A DNA stretch of 64,000 bases from Moorena producens 3L (lineage in GTDB: Bacteria; Cyanobacteriota; Cyanobacteriia; Cyanobacteriales; Coleofasciculaceae). The position numbers and the translations under genes are program-made. Shown here piece after piece: positions 25,321 to 34,570 of the stretch. The stretch is from positions 143,858 to 207,857 of the forward strand of contig NZ_GL890930.1 in NCBI RefSeq assembly GCF_000211815.1, written 5' to 3'. The notes below the pieces were generated by a model. It saw only the letters and a list, made by a program, of their open reading frames with translations. It ran no database searches and was not told the DNA's origin. The stretch's first letter is position 1; the number at the start of each line of letters is the position of its first letter.

Positions 25321-26466
25321 ATGAACCAAATTCTGATTATTGATGATGATCCAGCCATGCAAATGTTACTGAAACGGGCCCTTTGCCACCAGGGTTATGA
25401 GGTAGCTGTAGCTAGCAACGGTGAAGAAGGTTTGGTGCAGGTAGAAAAGTTACGTCCAGCGCTAGTCATTTGCGATTGGATTATGCCCGGTATGAATGGA
25501 TTGGACGTCTGTCGTCAACTCAAGGTAACGCCGGGACTCTCAACCACCATATTTATTCTGGTGACATCTCGAAATTCCATTGAAGACCGGGTAGAGGGGT
25601 TAGATGCTGGAGCAGATGACTTTCTGTGTAAGCCGATCGAAATAGCAGAGTTGAACGCACGAGTCAGGGCTGGCTTGAGGTTACACCAACTAAGTCATGA
25701 TTTGCAGCACCAAAAGCAGTTGTTGGAGGGAGAATTAGCAGAGGCAGCAGAGTATGTTAGTTCAATTCTTCCAGACCGGATGATCAAACCATCGGTGACC
25801 ATTGACACCCGATTTATTCCCTCCCGGAAACTGGGGGGTGATGGCTTTGACTATTATTGGCTAGACTCAGAGCATTTAGCAATTTATCTGCTGGATGCTG
25901 CTGGACATGGCTTACGAGCTGCCTTGCCCACACTTTCAGTGCTAAATTTACTCAGGTCGCGGGCTCTAAAGTCGATTAACTACTATGAACCGAGTGATGT
26001 TCTACGAGGGTTGAACCAAACCTTCCAGATCACTGAGCGAAATGATAAGTACTTCACGGTCTGGTATGGGGTATATAACCAGGTCAAGCGTCAACTGGTC
26101 TATGCTAGTGCAGGACATCCACCCGCAATATTAATTGCTCAGACCCATGGTTCCTTGATGGAAGTACAACGTCTAAAAACCCCTGGCTTACCCGTTGGTA
26201 TGTTCCCAGATGCCGATTACATTGATCAGTGCTGTGAAATTACTGAATCGAGCACCCTATATATATTCAGCGATGGGATTTACGAGATTAACCAATCCAA
26301 TGGGAACGTTTGGGGACTTGAGCCCTTCATCAGGTTACTGGCAGAGTGTAAGCAAAATCACAATGGTGCTTGTCACCTAGATTTGATTTTGAAATCTCTG
26401 GAAGCCGTGAACCCTAAACACTATTTTGATGATGATTTATCGTTACTGGAAATCAATTTTGTATGA
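25321..26466 (+). CDS. Response regulator with PP2C-type phosphatase output (RsbU-like)
   Basis: The 381-residue protein has a CheY-like receiver at residues 1-120 with the acidic pocket DDD (8-10), phospho-acceptor Asp52 in VICDWIMPG and the conserved Lys in CKPI. A short coiled linker (HDLQHQKQLLEGELAEAAEY) leads to a SpoIIE/PP2C domain (about 150-381) with GGDGFDYYWL, LLDAAGHG and FSDGIYE metal-binding motifs. Phosphorylation of the receiver should gate dephosphorylation of a STAS protein, likely the one encoded at 27187. The sensor kinase is not in the window. The DGFD variant replaces the usual GGDFYD order. Confidence 0.9.
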   Translation: MNQILIIDDDPAMQMLLKRALCHQGYEVAVASNGEEGLVQVEKLRPALVICDWIMPGMNGLDVCRQLKVTPGLSTTIFILVTSRNSIEDRVEGLDAGADDFLCKPIEIAELNARVRAGLRLHQLSHDLQHQKQLLEGELAEAAEYVSSILPDRMIKPSVTIDTRFIPSRKLGGDGFDYYWLDSEHLAIYLLDAAGHGLRAALPTLSVLNLLRSRALKSINYYEPSDVLRGLNQTFQITERNDKYFTVWYGVYNQVKRQLVYASAGHPPAILIAQTHGSLMEVQRLKTPGLPVGMFPDADYIDQCCEITESSTLYIFSDGIYEINQSNGNVWGLEPFIRLLAECKQNHNGACHLDLILKSLEAVNPKHYFDDDLSLLEINFV

Positions 26467-27186
26467 ACACCTTTCCCAGGGTAAGCGCAAGAAAAAATTG
26501 CCCATAATGTGCATTGGCTGGATATCGGTTGATCGTGGCTCGAAACCCCTATAATCTCGTAGAACTTGATTCTCAATAGAGTTTAATAGTTGAGAATGAA
26601 CCCAGTTTTTTCTCAATAAGCTACAGCTTATTGATTCTTGCGCTTACCCTGACACCTTTCCCTGGAGTAATCAACCTCAGTTTCCGTAGCGTCGGCCGTT
26701 CCCGTAGCGTGCGCCCATGGGCAATGGGCAATGTCAAAAATTGGCAGCTTTTGAAGATAATACAGGAGACTGAAAGGCAGTAAATCATCAGAAGCATTCA
26801 GCCAGCTTAGTAGGAGTATAAACAAGGATTGGTGGATTCTTTCGCCAATTTTTTCGAAAAATTCCTGAAAAATCAATTATCATGAATCGAAGCTCCTGAA
26901 TCGAAGCTCCTGACTCCTGAATCGGAGGATAGTTGGTTATGTCGAATTAATCAAGCTTTAGGGAATTCTCATAAAACATCTTCCTAGCTTCATTAAGCTG
27001 GTCTTCATTTAAATTTCATGGTTATGACAGCAGGGAACCAGCGAACCAGGGGAGCAGGGGAGAGGGTTTGAGTTTTTTTTTCCTAACTGAATAATATCCA
27101 ATTTAAATGCCCAACAGCTGAAAACAAAATCTAGGATTGGAAAAGGGCTACGCCCAACAGCGTTCGCCCTATAGACTTCCCGAGAA
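26467..27186. other. Repeat-bearing region between the phosphatase and STAS genes
   Basis: CTTGCGCTTACCCTG at 26638-26652 and AGGGTAAGCGCAAG at 26479-26492 form an inverted pair about 160 bases apart. A hairpin repeat with CCGTAGCGT twice lies at 26683-26725. A lone IS630-like end, ATTTAAATGCCCAACAGCT, lies at 27101-27119. TCCTGAATCGAAGC copies occur at 26880-26925. No gene is supported. Confidence 0.5.
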
Positions 27187-27513
27187 TTATCTTCTAGAAA
27201 GCACCTCGCTTTCAAAATCTTCTCGTGTAGAAAATATTTCAAAAACTCTGTCCATGCTGGTCAGTTCAAATAACATTTTGATTTGCTCATTAACTGAGCA
27301 GATAGACATGGTGCTCCCAGCAGCACGAACAGTTTTAAGAGCAAGTACCAACGCTCCCAAACCAGAACTATCCATAAAAGTAACATCTTGAAAATCAATC
27401 AAAATAATATCTCCTCCAGCTTGCACCAGCTGATTAACCTCTTCACGAAAACTGGCAGCTTTTGTACCATCTAGAATGCCGGAGGGTTGAACTACTTTAA
27501 GAGTACTACTCAT
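27187..27513 (-). CDS. STAS-domain anti-sigma factor antagonist
   Basis: The start is placed at the ATG at 27513 (MSSTLKVVQPSGILDG), giving 108 residues; an upstream in-frame start would add nine unlikely residues. The STAS fold is evident: LDGTKAASFREEV, IILIDFQDVTFMDSSGLGAL with the phosphorylatable serine in DSSG, and STMSICSVNEQIKMLFELT. The unphosphorylated form would bind the kinase from 24264, and phosphorylation would release it. It converges on the phosphatase gene. The output target of the circuit is not visible in the window. Confidence 0.88.
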   Translation of the reverse strand: MSSTLKVVQPSGILDGTKAASFREEVNQLVQAGGDIILIDFQDVTFMDSSGLGALVLALKTVRAAGSTMSICSVNEQIKMLFELTSMDRVFEIFSTREDFESEVLSRR

Positions 27514-27709
27514 ATACCAAGTTAAGCTAGTTACAAACATATACTGACTTTGCTAGTATAGCCGTGACAATTCATTTCAGCCAGACTTTGTTTGCAGAAT
27601 AGGTATTGAGCTGACCCACGCCCTACCCTACTACTACAGCACTAATCGCTTCTTTCAGGATTAGCCTCACCGATAAAGAGCATAGTAAACTTGAATTTGG
27701 GATGAATTT

Positions 27710-27748
27710 GGGGGCTAATAACGGGGGCTAATAACGGGGGCTAATAAC
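27710..27748. repeat. Three 13-bp tandem repeats
   Basis: Three exact copies of GGGGGCTAATAAC lie upstream of dapB. The segment to 27840 has a hairpin-forming GC-rich part but no valid tRNA. Confidence 0.8.
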
Positions 27749-27896
27749 GAAAAGCAAGATTTGAACCCATCTACCCTTAGTGCTATCCGTGGTGTCCGCT
27801 CGGGTCTTCACGGTTCCATCCCCTAAGCCCACTCCCCCAAGAACTCCCAATATACACTAGAATTCCCTTGACAGAGCCCCAAACTATCCTGAAACC

Positions 27897-28724
27897 ATGT
27901 CCAATTCAAATCCCATTCCAGTAGTTGTAAACGGTGCCGCCGGAAAAATGGGTCGAGAGGTGATTAAGGCTGTATCTGTTGCCCAAGACATAACCCTAAT
28001 CGGTGCCATTGATACCAATCCTAAGTATCTAGGTCAAGACGCCGGAGAAGTTGCCGGGTGCGAACCAGTTGAAATTCCCATTCTCAATGACCTGCAAGCC
28101 AATCTAGTTCTGGCTACCCAAGAAAAAACCCAAGGGGTGATGGTAGACTTTACCCACCCTGACAGCATATACGACAACATCCGAACTGCGATCGCATACG
28201 GTGTCCGGCCTGTAGTTGGCACCACTGGTCTGAGTCCCGACCAAATCAAAGACCTCTCGGAATTTGCTGAAAAAGCCAGCACTGGCTGCCTAATTATCCC
28301 CAACTTCTCCATTGGTATGGCATTACTGCAACAAGCAGCTGTGCAAGCCTCCCAATACTTTGACCACGTAGAAATCATCGAACTCCATCACAACCAAAAA
28401 GCCGACGCTCCCAGCGGTACTGCCATTCAAACCGCCCAACGCATGGCTGGAGCAGGTAAAACCTATAATCCGGCAATGGTAGAAGAAACCGAAAAACTAA
28501 AAGGTGCGAGGGGAAGCATTGCAGAAGACAACATTCGGATTCATAGCGTGCGTTTACCTGGCTTAATTGCTCACCAAGAAGTCATCTTCGGTGCCCCTGG
28601 TCAAATCTACACCCTACGTCACGACACCAGCGACCGTTCCTGCTATATGCCAGGAGTACTGCTCGCGATTCGCAAAGTTACCCAGCTCAAGGGTCTACTA
28701 TATGGGTTAGAGAAAATTTTGTGA
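27897..28724 (+). CDS. dapB: 4-hydroxy-tetrahydrodipicolinate reductase
   Basis: The 275-residue protein has the N-terminal nucleotide motif VNGAAGKMGREV (11-22), VDFTHPDS (83-90) and GTTGLS. The active-site segment is ELHHNQKADAPSGTA (162-176), with the His-His pair and Lys168, and the C-terminus is HDTSDRSCYMPGVLLAIRKV. It reduces 4-hydroxy-tetrahydrodipicolinate with NAD(P)H in lysine and peptidoglycan precursor synthesis. Length and motifs match the family. The following gene is about 150 bases downstream in the same direction, separated by repeats of TTATTGG/TCATTAG type. Confidence 0.97.
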   Translation: MSNSNPIPVVVNGAAGKMGREVIKAVSVAQDITLIGAIDTNPKYLGQDAGEVAGCEPVEIPILNDLQANLVLATQEKTQGVMVDFTHPDSIYDNIRTAIAYGVRPVVGTTGLSPDQIKDLSEFAEKASTGCLIIPNFSIGMALLQQAAVQASQYFDHVEIIELHHNQKADAPSGTAIQTAQRMAGAGKTYNPAMVEETEKLKGARGSIAEDNIRIHSVRLPGLIAHQEVIFGAPGQIYTLRHDTSDRSCYMPGVLLAIRKVTQLKGLLYGLEKIL

Positions 28725-28876
28725 CCAGTTATTGGTTATTGGTTATTGGTCATTAGTCATTAGTCATTAGTCATTCGTGATTTGTCAAAATTGAGATCAA
28801 TCACAACAAATCTAAAAACTAAATACTAAATACTAAGTAACTAAAGACTAAGGACTAAGAACTAAGTACAAAACCC

Positions 28877-29575
28877 ATGCTAATTCCCATCACTCGCGAG
28901 AAGTTTGAACAAATCGTTCCCGTCCTAGCTACAGGACTCCAGTATCGCTACTACTGGGGTAAGTTTCGAGATTTTTTAAGGCGACTGTTAATTTCTCTAA
29001 TCGCAGTCGTTGTGATTTTAATTTTAGCTTTGATTCTTGGTTCAGGTTTTGCTCCCTTCCGCGTGTTATTCGAGATCACTGCAGGGCTTTACTGGTTGTG
29101 GGGTCCTGTATATTGGGCAAGTATGCGGAACCTGAAGCTGCGCCGATATGCCTATAGCGGATTCTGGCAGGGTCGAATCGAGGATGTATTTGTGACGGAG
29201 GAGTTGATTGGTACAGAAGAACAAGTCAATCAGCAGGGTGAGTTGGTAATTGTGGAACACCGGGAGAGACGGTTAAATCTAGAAGTGGAAGATGAAACTG
29301 GATTTATGAGTCAGCTGCAAGTTCCCCTACAACGCCTCCACAAAAATATTTCACCTGGACAAATTGCTCAGATGTTGGTCATGTCCAATCAGCCTGACTT
29401 AGGCAAGATTGCCCAGACCAGTGATATTTATATTCCTAGCTTAGACATTTGGGTAAATGACTATCCTTACCTGCAACGAGATGTCTTTGTCCAAGTTAGT
29501 CGTAAATTGAGGGATGAAGAGCGCTCTTATTCGAGACAACGTCCCCGTAGTTCTAGGCGTCGAAGGTCTTATTAA
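28877..29575 (+). CDS. Conserved cyanobacterial membrane-anchored protein
   Basis: The 232-residue protein has two or three hydrophobic segments near the start (LLISLIAVVVILILALILG, residues 37-55, and FEITAGLYWLWGPVYWASM, about 64-82). A soluble domain follows with RIEDVFVTEELIGTEEQV and DIYIPSLDIWVNDYPYLQRD. It ends in a very basic tail (RQRPRSSRRRRSY). The family occurs in many cyanobacteria, sometimes labelled as a phosphate permease, which the sequence does not support. Function unknown. It may form a unit with dapB. Confidence 0.7.
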   Translation: MLIPITREKFEQIVPVLATGLQYRYYWGKFRDFLRRLLISLIAVVVILILALILGSGFAPFRVLFEITAGLYWLWGPVYWASMRNLKLRRYAYSGFWQGRIEDVFVTEELIGTEEQVNQQGELVIVEHRERRLNLEVEDETGFMSQLQVPLQRLHKNISPGQIAQMLVMSNQPDLGKIAQTSDIYIPSLDIWVNDYPYLQRDVFVQVSRKLRDEERSYSRQRPRSSRRRRSY

Positions 29576-29579
29576 GGAT

Positions 29580-30130
29580 TAACGGTGTGCGGCTCGTTCG
29601 TGCCTAGGATCCTCTAGTTTCTAGAGGGGTAGTGGGATTCGTTGGCTAGAAACCATACCCTACACCCCACACCTAGTAAGGCTAACAAGGCTGCTTATCA
29701 CCCCGTCAGATAAATGCTATTTGACATCTCCCCCGGTTAAAATACGGGGGATTCTACAGCGATGCAGCGCGGTCTTGGGGGTTTCCCCCATGAGCGACTG
29801 CATCAAGAAAGGTTGTTACGAGGCGGGTTAAAACCGCGCCTCTTCACTTCTTGTTCGGTCTAAACCGATATGAGAGTGTCAAACTCCCCTACCCACCTTG
29901 GTCAGAATTTAATCTAACTGTGTGGTTACTTTTCGCCATCAATTGCCTAGCCATTTTAAGTTATACCTCTTTTTTTGACGGTTTCCATCTTTTGGGTTTT
30001 TCACCATTTTTTTTGAGAGGTTAGTGGACAGTAGGCAAAAGTATCACAAAGCTTGGCCATTGCCTCAAGTAATTTGCGCTTACTTTAACTATGTTCTTAG
30101 TGCCACGATCTTGTGTCAATTAAATAAATT
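29580..30130. other. Intergenic region with IS605-type end and GATGCAG hairpin repeat
   Basis: TTTGACATCTCCCCCGG followed by CGGGGGATTC (29717-29752) forms a hairpin resembling the downstream end of the solo tnpB at 58020-58080. Directly after it, GATGCAG...CTTGGGGG-TTTC-CCCCATGAG...CTGCATC (29760-29808) is a hairpin repeat with relatives at 44667-44757 and 50624-50716. No gene is seen. Confidence 0.6.
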
Positions 30131-30131
30131 T

Positions 30132-30300
30132 CCCGAAAACCAAGGGTTTTGTAGTGACATTGGATCTGGTTTACGCACTTTCATGGCGCACGAGGAATAT
30201 TTCTTCGTGAAGCGCGGAGATACCCCCTGGCGCTCGTAATCAGCTGGCATTGGCGGGCTAAGGTCTACCTTGGTAGATTTTGGTAGCTAAAAAGTATCGG
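30132..30300 (+). pseudogene. Relic of an IS607-type tnpB and its right end
   Basis: The plus-strand reading ENQGFCSDIGSGLRTFM at 30136-30186 aligns with ENQGKVVALDPGVRTFL (RuvC-I region) of the tnpB at 15010-16599. The end GGCGGGCTAAGGTCTACC and GGTAGCTAAAAAGTATCGG (30253-30300) matches the IS607 right end at 16590-16638 almost base for base. Everything between is deleted, leaving about 170 bases. Confidence 0.7.
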
Positions 30301-30360
30301 CTATCGTCGTCAAGGTAAAACGCTTTACTGGTATACGACTTATTATAACTTATTCGCGCG

Positions 30361-30392
30361 CAGACACTGCGGGGTTTACCCCGTCGTGTCTG
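30361..30392. repeat. Strong hairpin downstream of prfC
   Basis: CAGACAC-TG-CGGGGT and ACCCCG-TC-GTGTCTG form a stem of 13 pairs plus one internal mismatch step, around TT. It lies 13 bases beyond the prfC stop. It could end transcription, although no U-run follows on the prfC strand. Confidence 0.7.
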
Positions 30393-30405
30393 TTTAATCC
30401 TCCCT

Positions 30406-32067
30406 TTAGAAAAGGGAGGCTCTCACATTCCCGGATGTTTTGGTAGACTTGGGTTCAGAACCAGACACCACAGGAGCGCTAGAATTCAAATCCAACTCTG
30501 GATGGTCTTCTGCGACTTGCTGCAAATTCCACTGATTCTTAAACAATAGCACTGGACGTCCCCAATTATCTTTGACTGTCACGGTATTAAACAAACGCCC
30601 AGCCTTTTCCAAGGCTTCCCAGCCACCGGCTACCCAACGAGCCACACTATAGGGCAACATATCCAACCTGGTCTCTACGCCATACTCATTTCTGAGGCGA
30701 AACTGCACTACTTCAAATTGCAACTGTCCCACTGCTGCCAGAATTGGGTCCCGCTTCGACTCATCAACGGAATACATAATTTGCACAGCCCCTTCTTCCC
30801 GCAACTCCTTCACCCCTTTCTGGAACTGCTTAAACTTAGAGGGATTAGGATTCTTCAAATAAGCAAACAACTCTGGGGAAAAGCAAGGAATCCCTTCATA
30901 CTCCAACTTCTTACCGTTGTAAATCGTATCCCCAATAGCAAACACCCCTGGATTATTCAAACCAATCACATCCCCGGCATAGGCAACATCAATGGATTCT
31001 CGGTCTTGAGCAAACAGCTTTTGGGGTCTTGACAAACGGACGGTTTTACCAGTGCGAGCATGGCTGACAGTCATATCCTTTTCAAACTTACCCGTACACA
31101 CCCGCACAAAGGCCACCCTATCCCGGTGCTTGGGGTCCATATTCGCTTGCAGCTTGAACACAAACCCACTAAAGTCTGGATAAGTGGGAGGAATCTCGCC
31201 CACTGTGGATTTCCGACTTTCTGGTTTCATGGCATAGTCTAAAAAAGCATCCAGAAACAGCTGCACCCCAAAATTAGTCATGGCACTGCCAAAGAACACA
31301 GGGGTCATTTGACCAGAATGAATCAGCTCTAAATCCAGCTCTGGACCAACACCATCGATAATTTCCAACTCTTCCTTTAGTTGATAATATAAGTCTTGTT
31401 CTAGCAGCTGTTCAATCTGGGGGTCTCCCAAATTAACTACCGTATTCTTCGCCTCCCGGGAGCCGTGAGCGGTGCGTTCAAACAAGTGGATTTGTTGTTC
31501 TCGACGGTCAAAAACTCCTTTAAAACGATCGCCCATGCCAATCGGCCAGTTGACCCCATAGGTTTGTAACCCTAGTTCCTGCTCAATCTCATCGAGGAGT
31601 TCTAGGGGTTCTCGTGCGGGACGGTCAAGCTTATTGACAAAGGTAAATATAGGAAGCGATCGCATTTTGCACACTTCAAACAATTTGCGGGTTTGGGGCT
31701 CTAGACCCTTTGCCGCATCAATCAGCATCACCGCATTATCAGCTGCTGCCAGAGTGCGATAGGTATCCTCACTGAAATCTTGGTGTCCGGGTGTGTCGAG
31801 TAAATTAATCTGACAGTCCTCATAGGCAAACTGCAACACCGTCGAGGTAATCGAAATTCCCCGTTGTTGCTCCATTTCCATCCAGTCCGAGGTGGCCTTG
31901 CGCTGAGCTCGCCGTGCCTTCACTGCTCCGGCTTCATGAATTGCTCCACCATAGAGTAACAATTTTTCTGTCAATGTGGTTTTACCCGCGTCCGGGTGGG
32001 AAATAATCGCAAAGTTACGGCGGTGTTCAACAGCGTTGAGCAATTCTGCTTCAAGTTCAGTGGACAT
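30406..32067 (-). CDS. prfC: Peptide chain release factor 3
   Basis: The 553-residue protein is a translational GTPase: G1 SHPDAGKTTLTEKLL (23-37), G2 around QQRGISITSTV, G3 DTPGHQDFSEDTYRT and G4 NKLDR. The RF3-specific C-terminal region contains AVGQLQFEVVQFRLRNEYGVE. RF3 removes RF1/RF2 from the ribosome after termination, using GTP. The catalytic and decoding domains are complete. The last 30 residues (SSAPVVSGSEPKSTKTSG) are a low-complexity tail beyond the usual end. It is a single gene with its own hairpin downstream. Confidence 0.97.
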   Translation of the reverse strand: MSTELEAELLNAVEHRRNFAIISHPDAGKTTLTEKLLLYGGAIHEAGAVKARRAQRKATSDWMEMEQQRGISITSTVLQFAYEDCQINLLDTPGHQDFSEDTYRTLAAADNAVMLIDAAKGLEPQTRKLFEVCKMRSLPIFTFVNKLDRPAREPLELLDEIEQELGLQTYGVNWPIGMGDRFKGVFDRREQQIHLFERTAHGSREAKNTVVNLGDPQIEQLLEQDLYYQLKEELEIIDGVGPELDLELIHSGQMTPVFFGSAMTNFGVQLFLDAFLDYAMKPESRKSTVGEIPPTYPDFSGFVFKLQANMDPKHRDRVAFVRVCTGKFEKDMTVSHARTGKTVRLSRPQKLFAQDRESIDVAYAGDVIGLNNPGVFAIGDTIYNGKKLEYEGIPCFSPELFAYLKNPNPSKFKQFQKGVKELREEGAVQIMYSVDESKRDPILAAVGQLQFEVVQFRLRNEYGVETRLDMLPYSVARWVAGGWEALEKAGRLFNTVTVKDNWGRPVLLFKNQWNLQQVAEDHPELDLNSSAPVVSGSEPKSTKTSGNVRASLF

Positions 32068-32099
32068 CCAAAAAGACTAGATAGGGGACTTTCGCTTAA

Positions 32100-32550
32100 T
32101 TCTGACATAATTTTCTATATATTATAGCGTTTCTGATAGTAATGACCTACACAGGTTTGTTTCCCTATTCCCTACTTCCTACCTGAGAGGGGTATATTTT
32201 TTACTTCATGGTCAAACCTGAGACTTTACCTCAGGATATAAACCTGAAAACAACGAATAAATGATGATTTTTAACGACTAATAGGTATATTTCTCTATGC
32301 CCCACACTCCCGACTGGGTCAACCCACACTCACGTCTGTCTTAAAGACCGACCCAGCAAGCCAATTTACCTATTCCTGTTTTTCCATTTCCTTTTCCCTA
32401 CTTCTGCTATAAGTATAGTCATTAATAACTCATCAATGTCGTGATATCATCCCTAATTTGGGACGGAATTTACGACCTATAGGATAGGCTTATAAACGCT
32501 ACAATACTGGTAAATTAAAAATCAATATATTATCGAAATAAAGGAGCGAT
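32100..32550. other. Intergenic region upstream of the DUF4870 gene
   Basis: No gene is visible. There are short CCTACT heptamer-like stretches at 32160-32185 and AT-rich DNA at 32505-32545, which may hold the promoter. TATAGCGTTTCTGATAGTAATGA near 32122 recurs as a degenerate motif elsewhere (for example 6138-6160). Confidence 0.4.
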
Positions 32551-32553
32551 AAT

Positions 32554-32916
32554 ATGGTGTATGACCAGAGAAATAACATTGAGTATGACCCCGACAAGCG
32601 CAAGCTGTTATCAGCATTATGTCACGGAGCAATTTTCATTAGTGCCTCATTTGTATCCGTGTTAATTCCGCTAGCTATCTTGGTAATATCCGATGATAAA
32701 GTAGTCCAAGAGAATGCTAAAGAGTCCCTTAATTTTCACTTTAATGTATGGTTATACGGGATAATTTTTGGGGCTTTGACTTTTATCCTAATTGGTTGGC
32801 TTTTCCTGCCTCTGTTATTTCTGTTCAGTTGGGTACTACCGATTATGGCAATTCTCAAGATTCTTGGGGATCCCAATGTATCCTACCGCTACCCATTTAT
32901 TTTCCGTGTGATTTAA
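32554..32916 (+). CDS. DUF4870-type small membrane protein
   Basis: The 120-residue protein has the DUF4870 signature: a histidine-containing first helix (LLSALCHGAIFISASFVSVL), a short loop ISDDKVVQENAKESLNFHFNVW, and two further membrane helices (IIFGALTFILIGWLFLPLLF; WVLPIMAILKILG). It ends in YRYPFIFRVI. AGGAG lies 9 bases before the ATG. The family is predicted to sit in the cytoplasmic membrane with three or four helices and is of unknown function, with distant likeness to Tic20. It is single and intact. Confidence 0.88.
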   Translation: MVYDQRNNIEYDPDKRKLLSALCHGAIFISASFVSVLIPLAILVISDDKVVQENAKESLNFHFNVWLYGIIFGALTFILIGWLFLPLLFLFSWVLPIMAILKILGDPNVSYRYPFIFRVI

Positions 32917-33088
32917 ACTAGCGCTATGGTTTGTGGGAATCCTGTTGGGGTGACTGGCTATGGGGTGAGCGGGTGTGGGGTGTGGGAAAACTGAAGAAAA
33001 TCCTGGGATCGAGGGGTGAAATGTAACGAAATGCAAAGTATAATTAAAACAACACCCCTAAGCGAAAAATTTACAGTATTACCATCAC

Positions 33089-34567
33089 ATGCGAGTTGCG
33101 ATCGCTGGAGCCGGACTAGCAGGGCTTTCCTGTGCTAAATATCTAATAGACGCTGGTCACACCCCGATTGTCCTAGAACGTCGAAATGTTTTAGGCGGTA
33201 AAGTGGCAGCCTGGAAAGATCAAGATGGAGACTGGTATGAAACTGGTCTCCATATATTTTTTGGTGCCTATCCCAATATGCTGCAGCTAATTAAAGAACT
33301 GGGTATTGAAGACCGGTTGCAGTGGAAAGAGCACACCATGATCTTTAATCAGCCAAATCAACCTGGAACTTACTCCCGGTTTGACTTCCCAGATATACCA
33401 GCTCCGGTCAATGGGATTGTGGCAATTCTGCGCAATAACGACATGCTTACCTGGCCCGAGAAGATTCGCTTTGGGATAGGGTTGATTCCGGCAATGCTTC
33501 AAGGGCAAAAGTATGTGGAAGCAATGGACAAATACTCCTTCTCCGAATGGCTGAAAAAACAGAACGTACCACCGCGAGTAGAGAAGGAAGTCTTCATCGC
33601 CATGTCTAAGGCACTAAACTTTATTGGGCCTGATGAAATTTCGTCTACTATAATTTTGACTGCTCTTAACCGCTTCCTACAGGAAAAGAACGGTTCCAAG
33701 ATGGCATTCTTGGATGGTTCTCCCACCGAGCGACTATGTCAACCAATAGTTGATTATATCACACAGCGGGATGGAGAAGTACGTTTGAATGCCCCAGTTA
33801 AAGAATTTTTACTCAATTCAGACAACACTGTCAGTGGGTTCTTGATCCGGGGATTGAATGGAGCGCCCGATCAAGTTCTCACAGCGGATGCTTATGTATC
33901 AGCTATGCCGGTAGACCCTTTAAAGCTGATGATCCCCAAACCTTGGGGTGAAATGGAATTTTTCAAACAGCTGGATGGGCTAGAGGGGGTACCGGTAATT
34001 AACCTGCAGATGTGGTTTGACCGCAAGCTGACGGATATTGACCATCTGTTATTTTCCCGATCACCCCTGCTTAGTGTCTATGCTGACATGAGCAATACCT
34101 GCAAAGAGTACGCTAATCCCGACCGCTCAATGTTGGAATTGGTCTTAGCGCCTGCTAAAGATTGGATTGGCAAATCCGATCTCGAAATTGTTAATGCCAC
34201 CCTAGCAGAACTGGAGAAACTGTTTCCCAAGCATTTTGGTACTGATAACTCAGCTCAACTGCTAAAATACCACGTGGTTAAGACTCCCCGTTCGGTATAC
34301 AAAGCAACACCAGGACGCCAGAACCACCGTCCGTCCCAAGAAACACCCATTGCCAATTTCTTCCTAAGCGGGGATTACACCATGCAACGTTACCTAGCAA
34401 GTATGGAAGGAGCCGTACTTTCTGGTAAGCTGACATCGCAGGCAATAAATAACAACAGCACTAGGCTTTCACAAACCAGCGCTCAACCACTAGCCGGCAA
34501 TCAGAAACCAGAGATTGACACCCCGTTAGTCTCTTCACCCATGCCAAGGGCGAGTACTGAGGGCTGA
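33089..34567 (+). CDS. crtP: 15-cis-phytoene desaturase
   Basis: The 492-residue protein starts with an FAD dinucleotide motif (MRVAIAGAGLAGLSCAKYL) and continues ERRNVLGGKVAAW and GLHIFFGAYPNM, as in plant/cyanobacterial-type phytoene desaturases. It also has the C-terminal flavin segment FFLSGDYTMQRYLASMEGA. It converts 15-cis-phytoene to zeta-carotene at the thylakoid or plasma membrane with plastoquinone as electron acceptor. The tail after about residue 460 (NNSTRLSQTSAQPLAG...) is low complexity. The crtB start is 3 bases after its stop, so the two form an operon in the usual cyanobacterial order. Confidence 0.97.
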   Translation: MRVAIAGAGLAGLSCAKYLIDAGHTPIVLERRNVLGGKVAAWKDQDGDWYETGLHIFFGAYPNMLQLIKELGIEDRLQWKEHTMIFNQPNQPGTYSRFDFPDIPAPVNGIVAILRNNDMLTWPEKIRFGIGLIPAMLQGQKYVEAMDKYSFSEWLKKQNVPPRVEKEVFIAMSKALNFIGPDEISSTIILTALNRFLQEKNGSKMAFLDGSPTERLCQPIVDYITQRDGEVRLNAPVKEFLLNSDNTVSGFLIRGLNGAPDQVLTADAYVSAMPVDPLKLMIPKPWGEMEFFKQLDGLEGVPVINLQMWFDRKLTDIDHLLFSRSPLLSVYADMSNTCKEYANPDRSMLELVLAPAKDWIGKSDLEIVNATLAELEKLFPKHFGTDNSAQLLKYHVVKTPRSVYKATPGRQNHRPSQETPIANFFLSGDYTMQRYLASMEGAVLSGKLTSQAINNNSTRLSQTSAQPLAGNQKPEIDTPLVSSPMPRASTEG

Positions 34568-34570
34568 AGG

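Noticed and set aside
27740..27845. tRNA-like segment on the minus strand (T-loop-like GGGTTCAAATC)
   Set aside because: The flanking stems do not pair: neither the T-stem nor a 7-bp acceptor stem can be formed, and no valid anticodon arm is found.
28877..29575. Phosphate ABC transporter permease annotation for this gene
   Set aside because: Only two or three hydrophobic segments and no ABC permease EAA motif are visible, so I left it as an unknown membrane protein.
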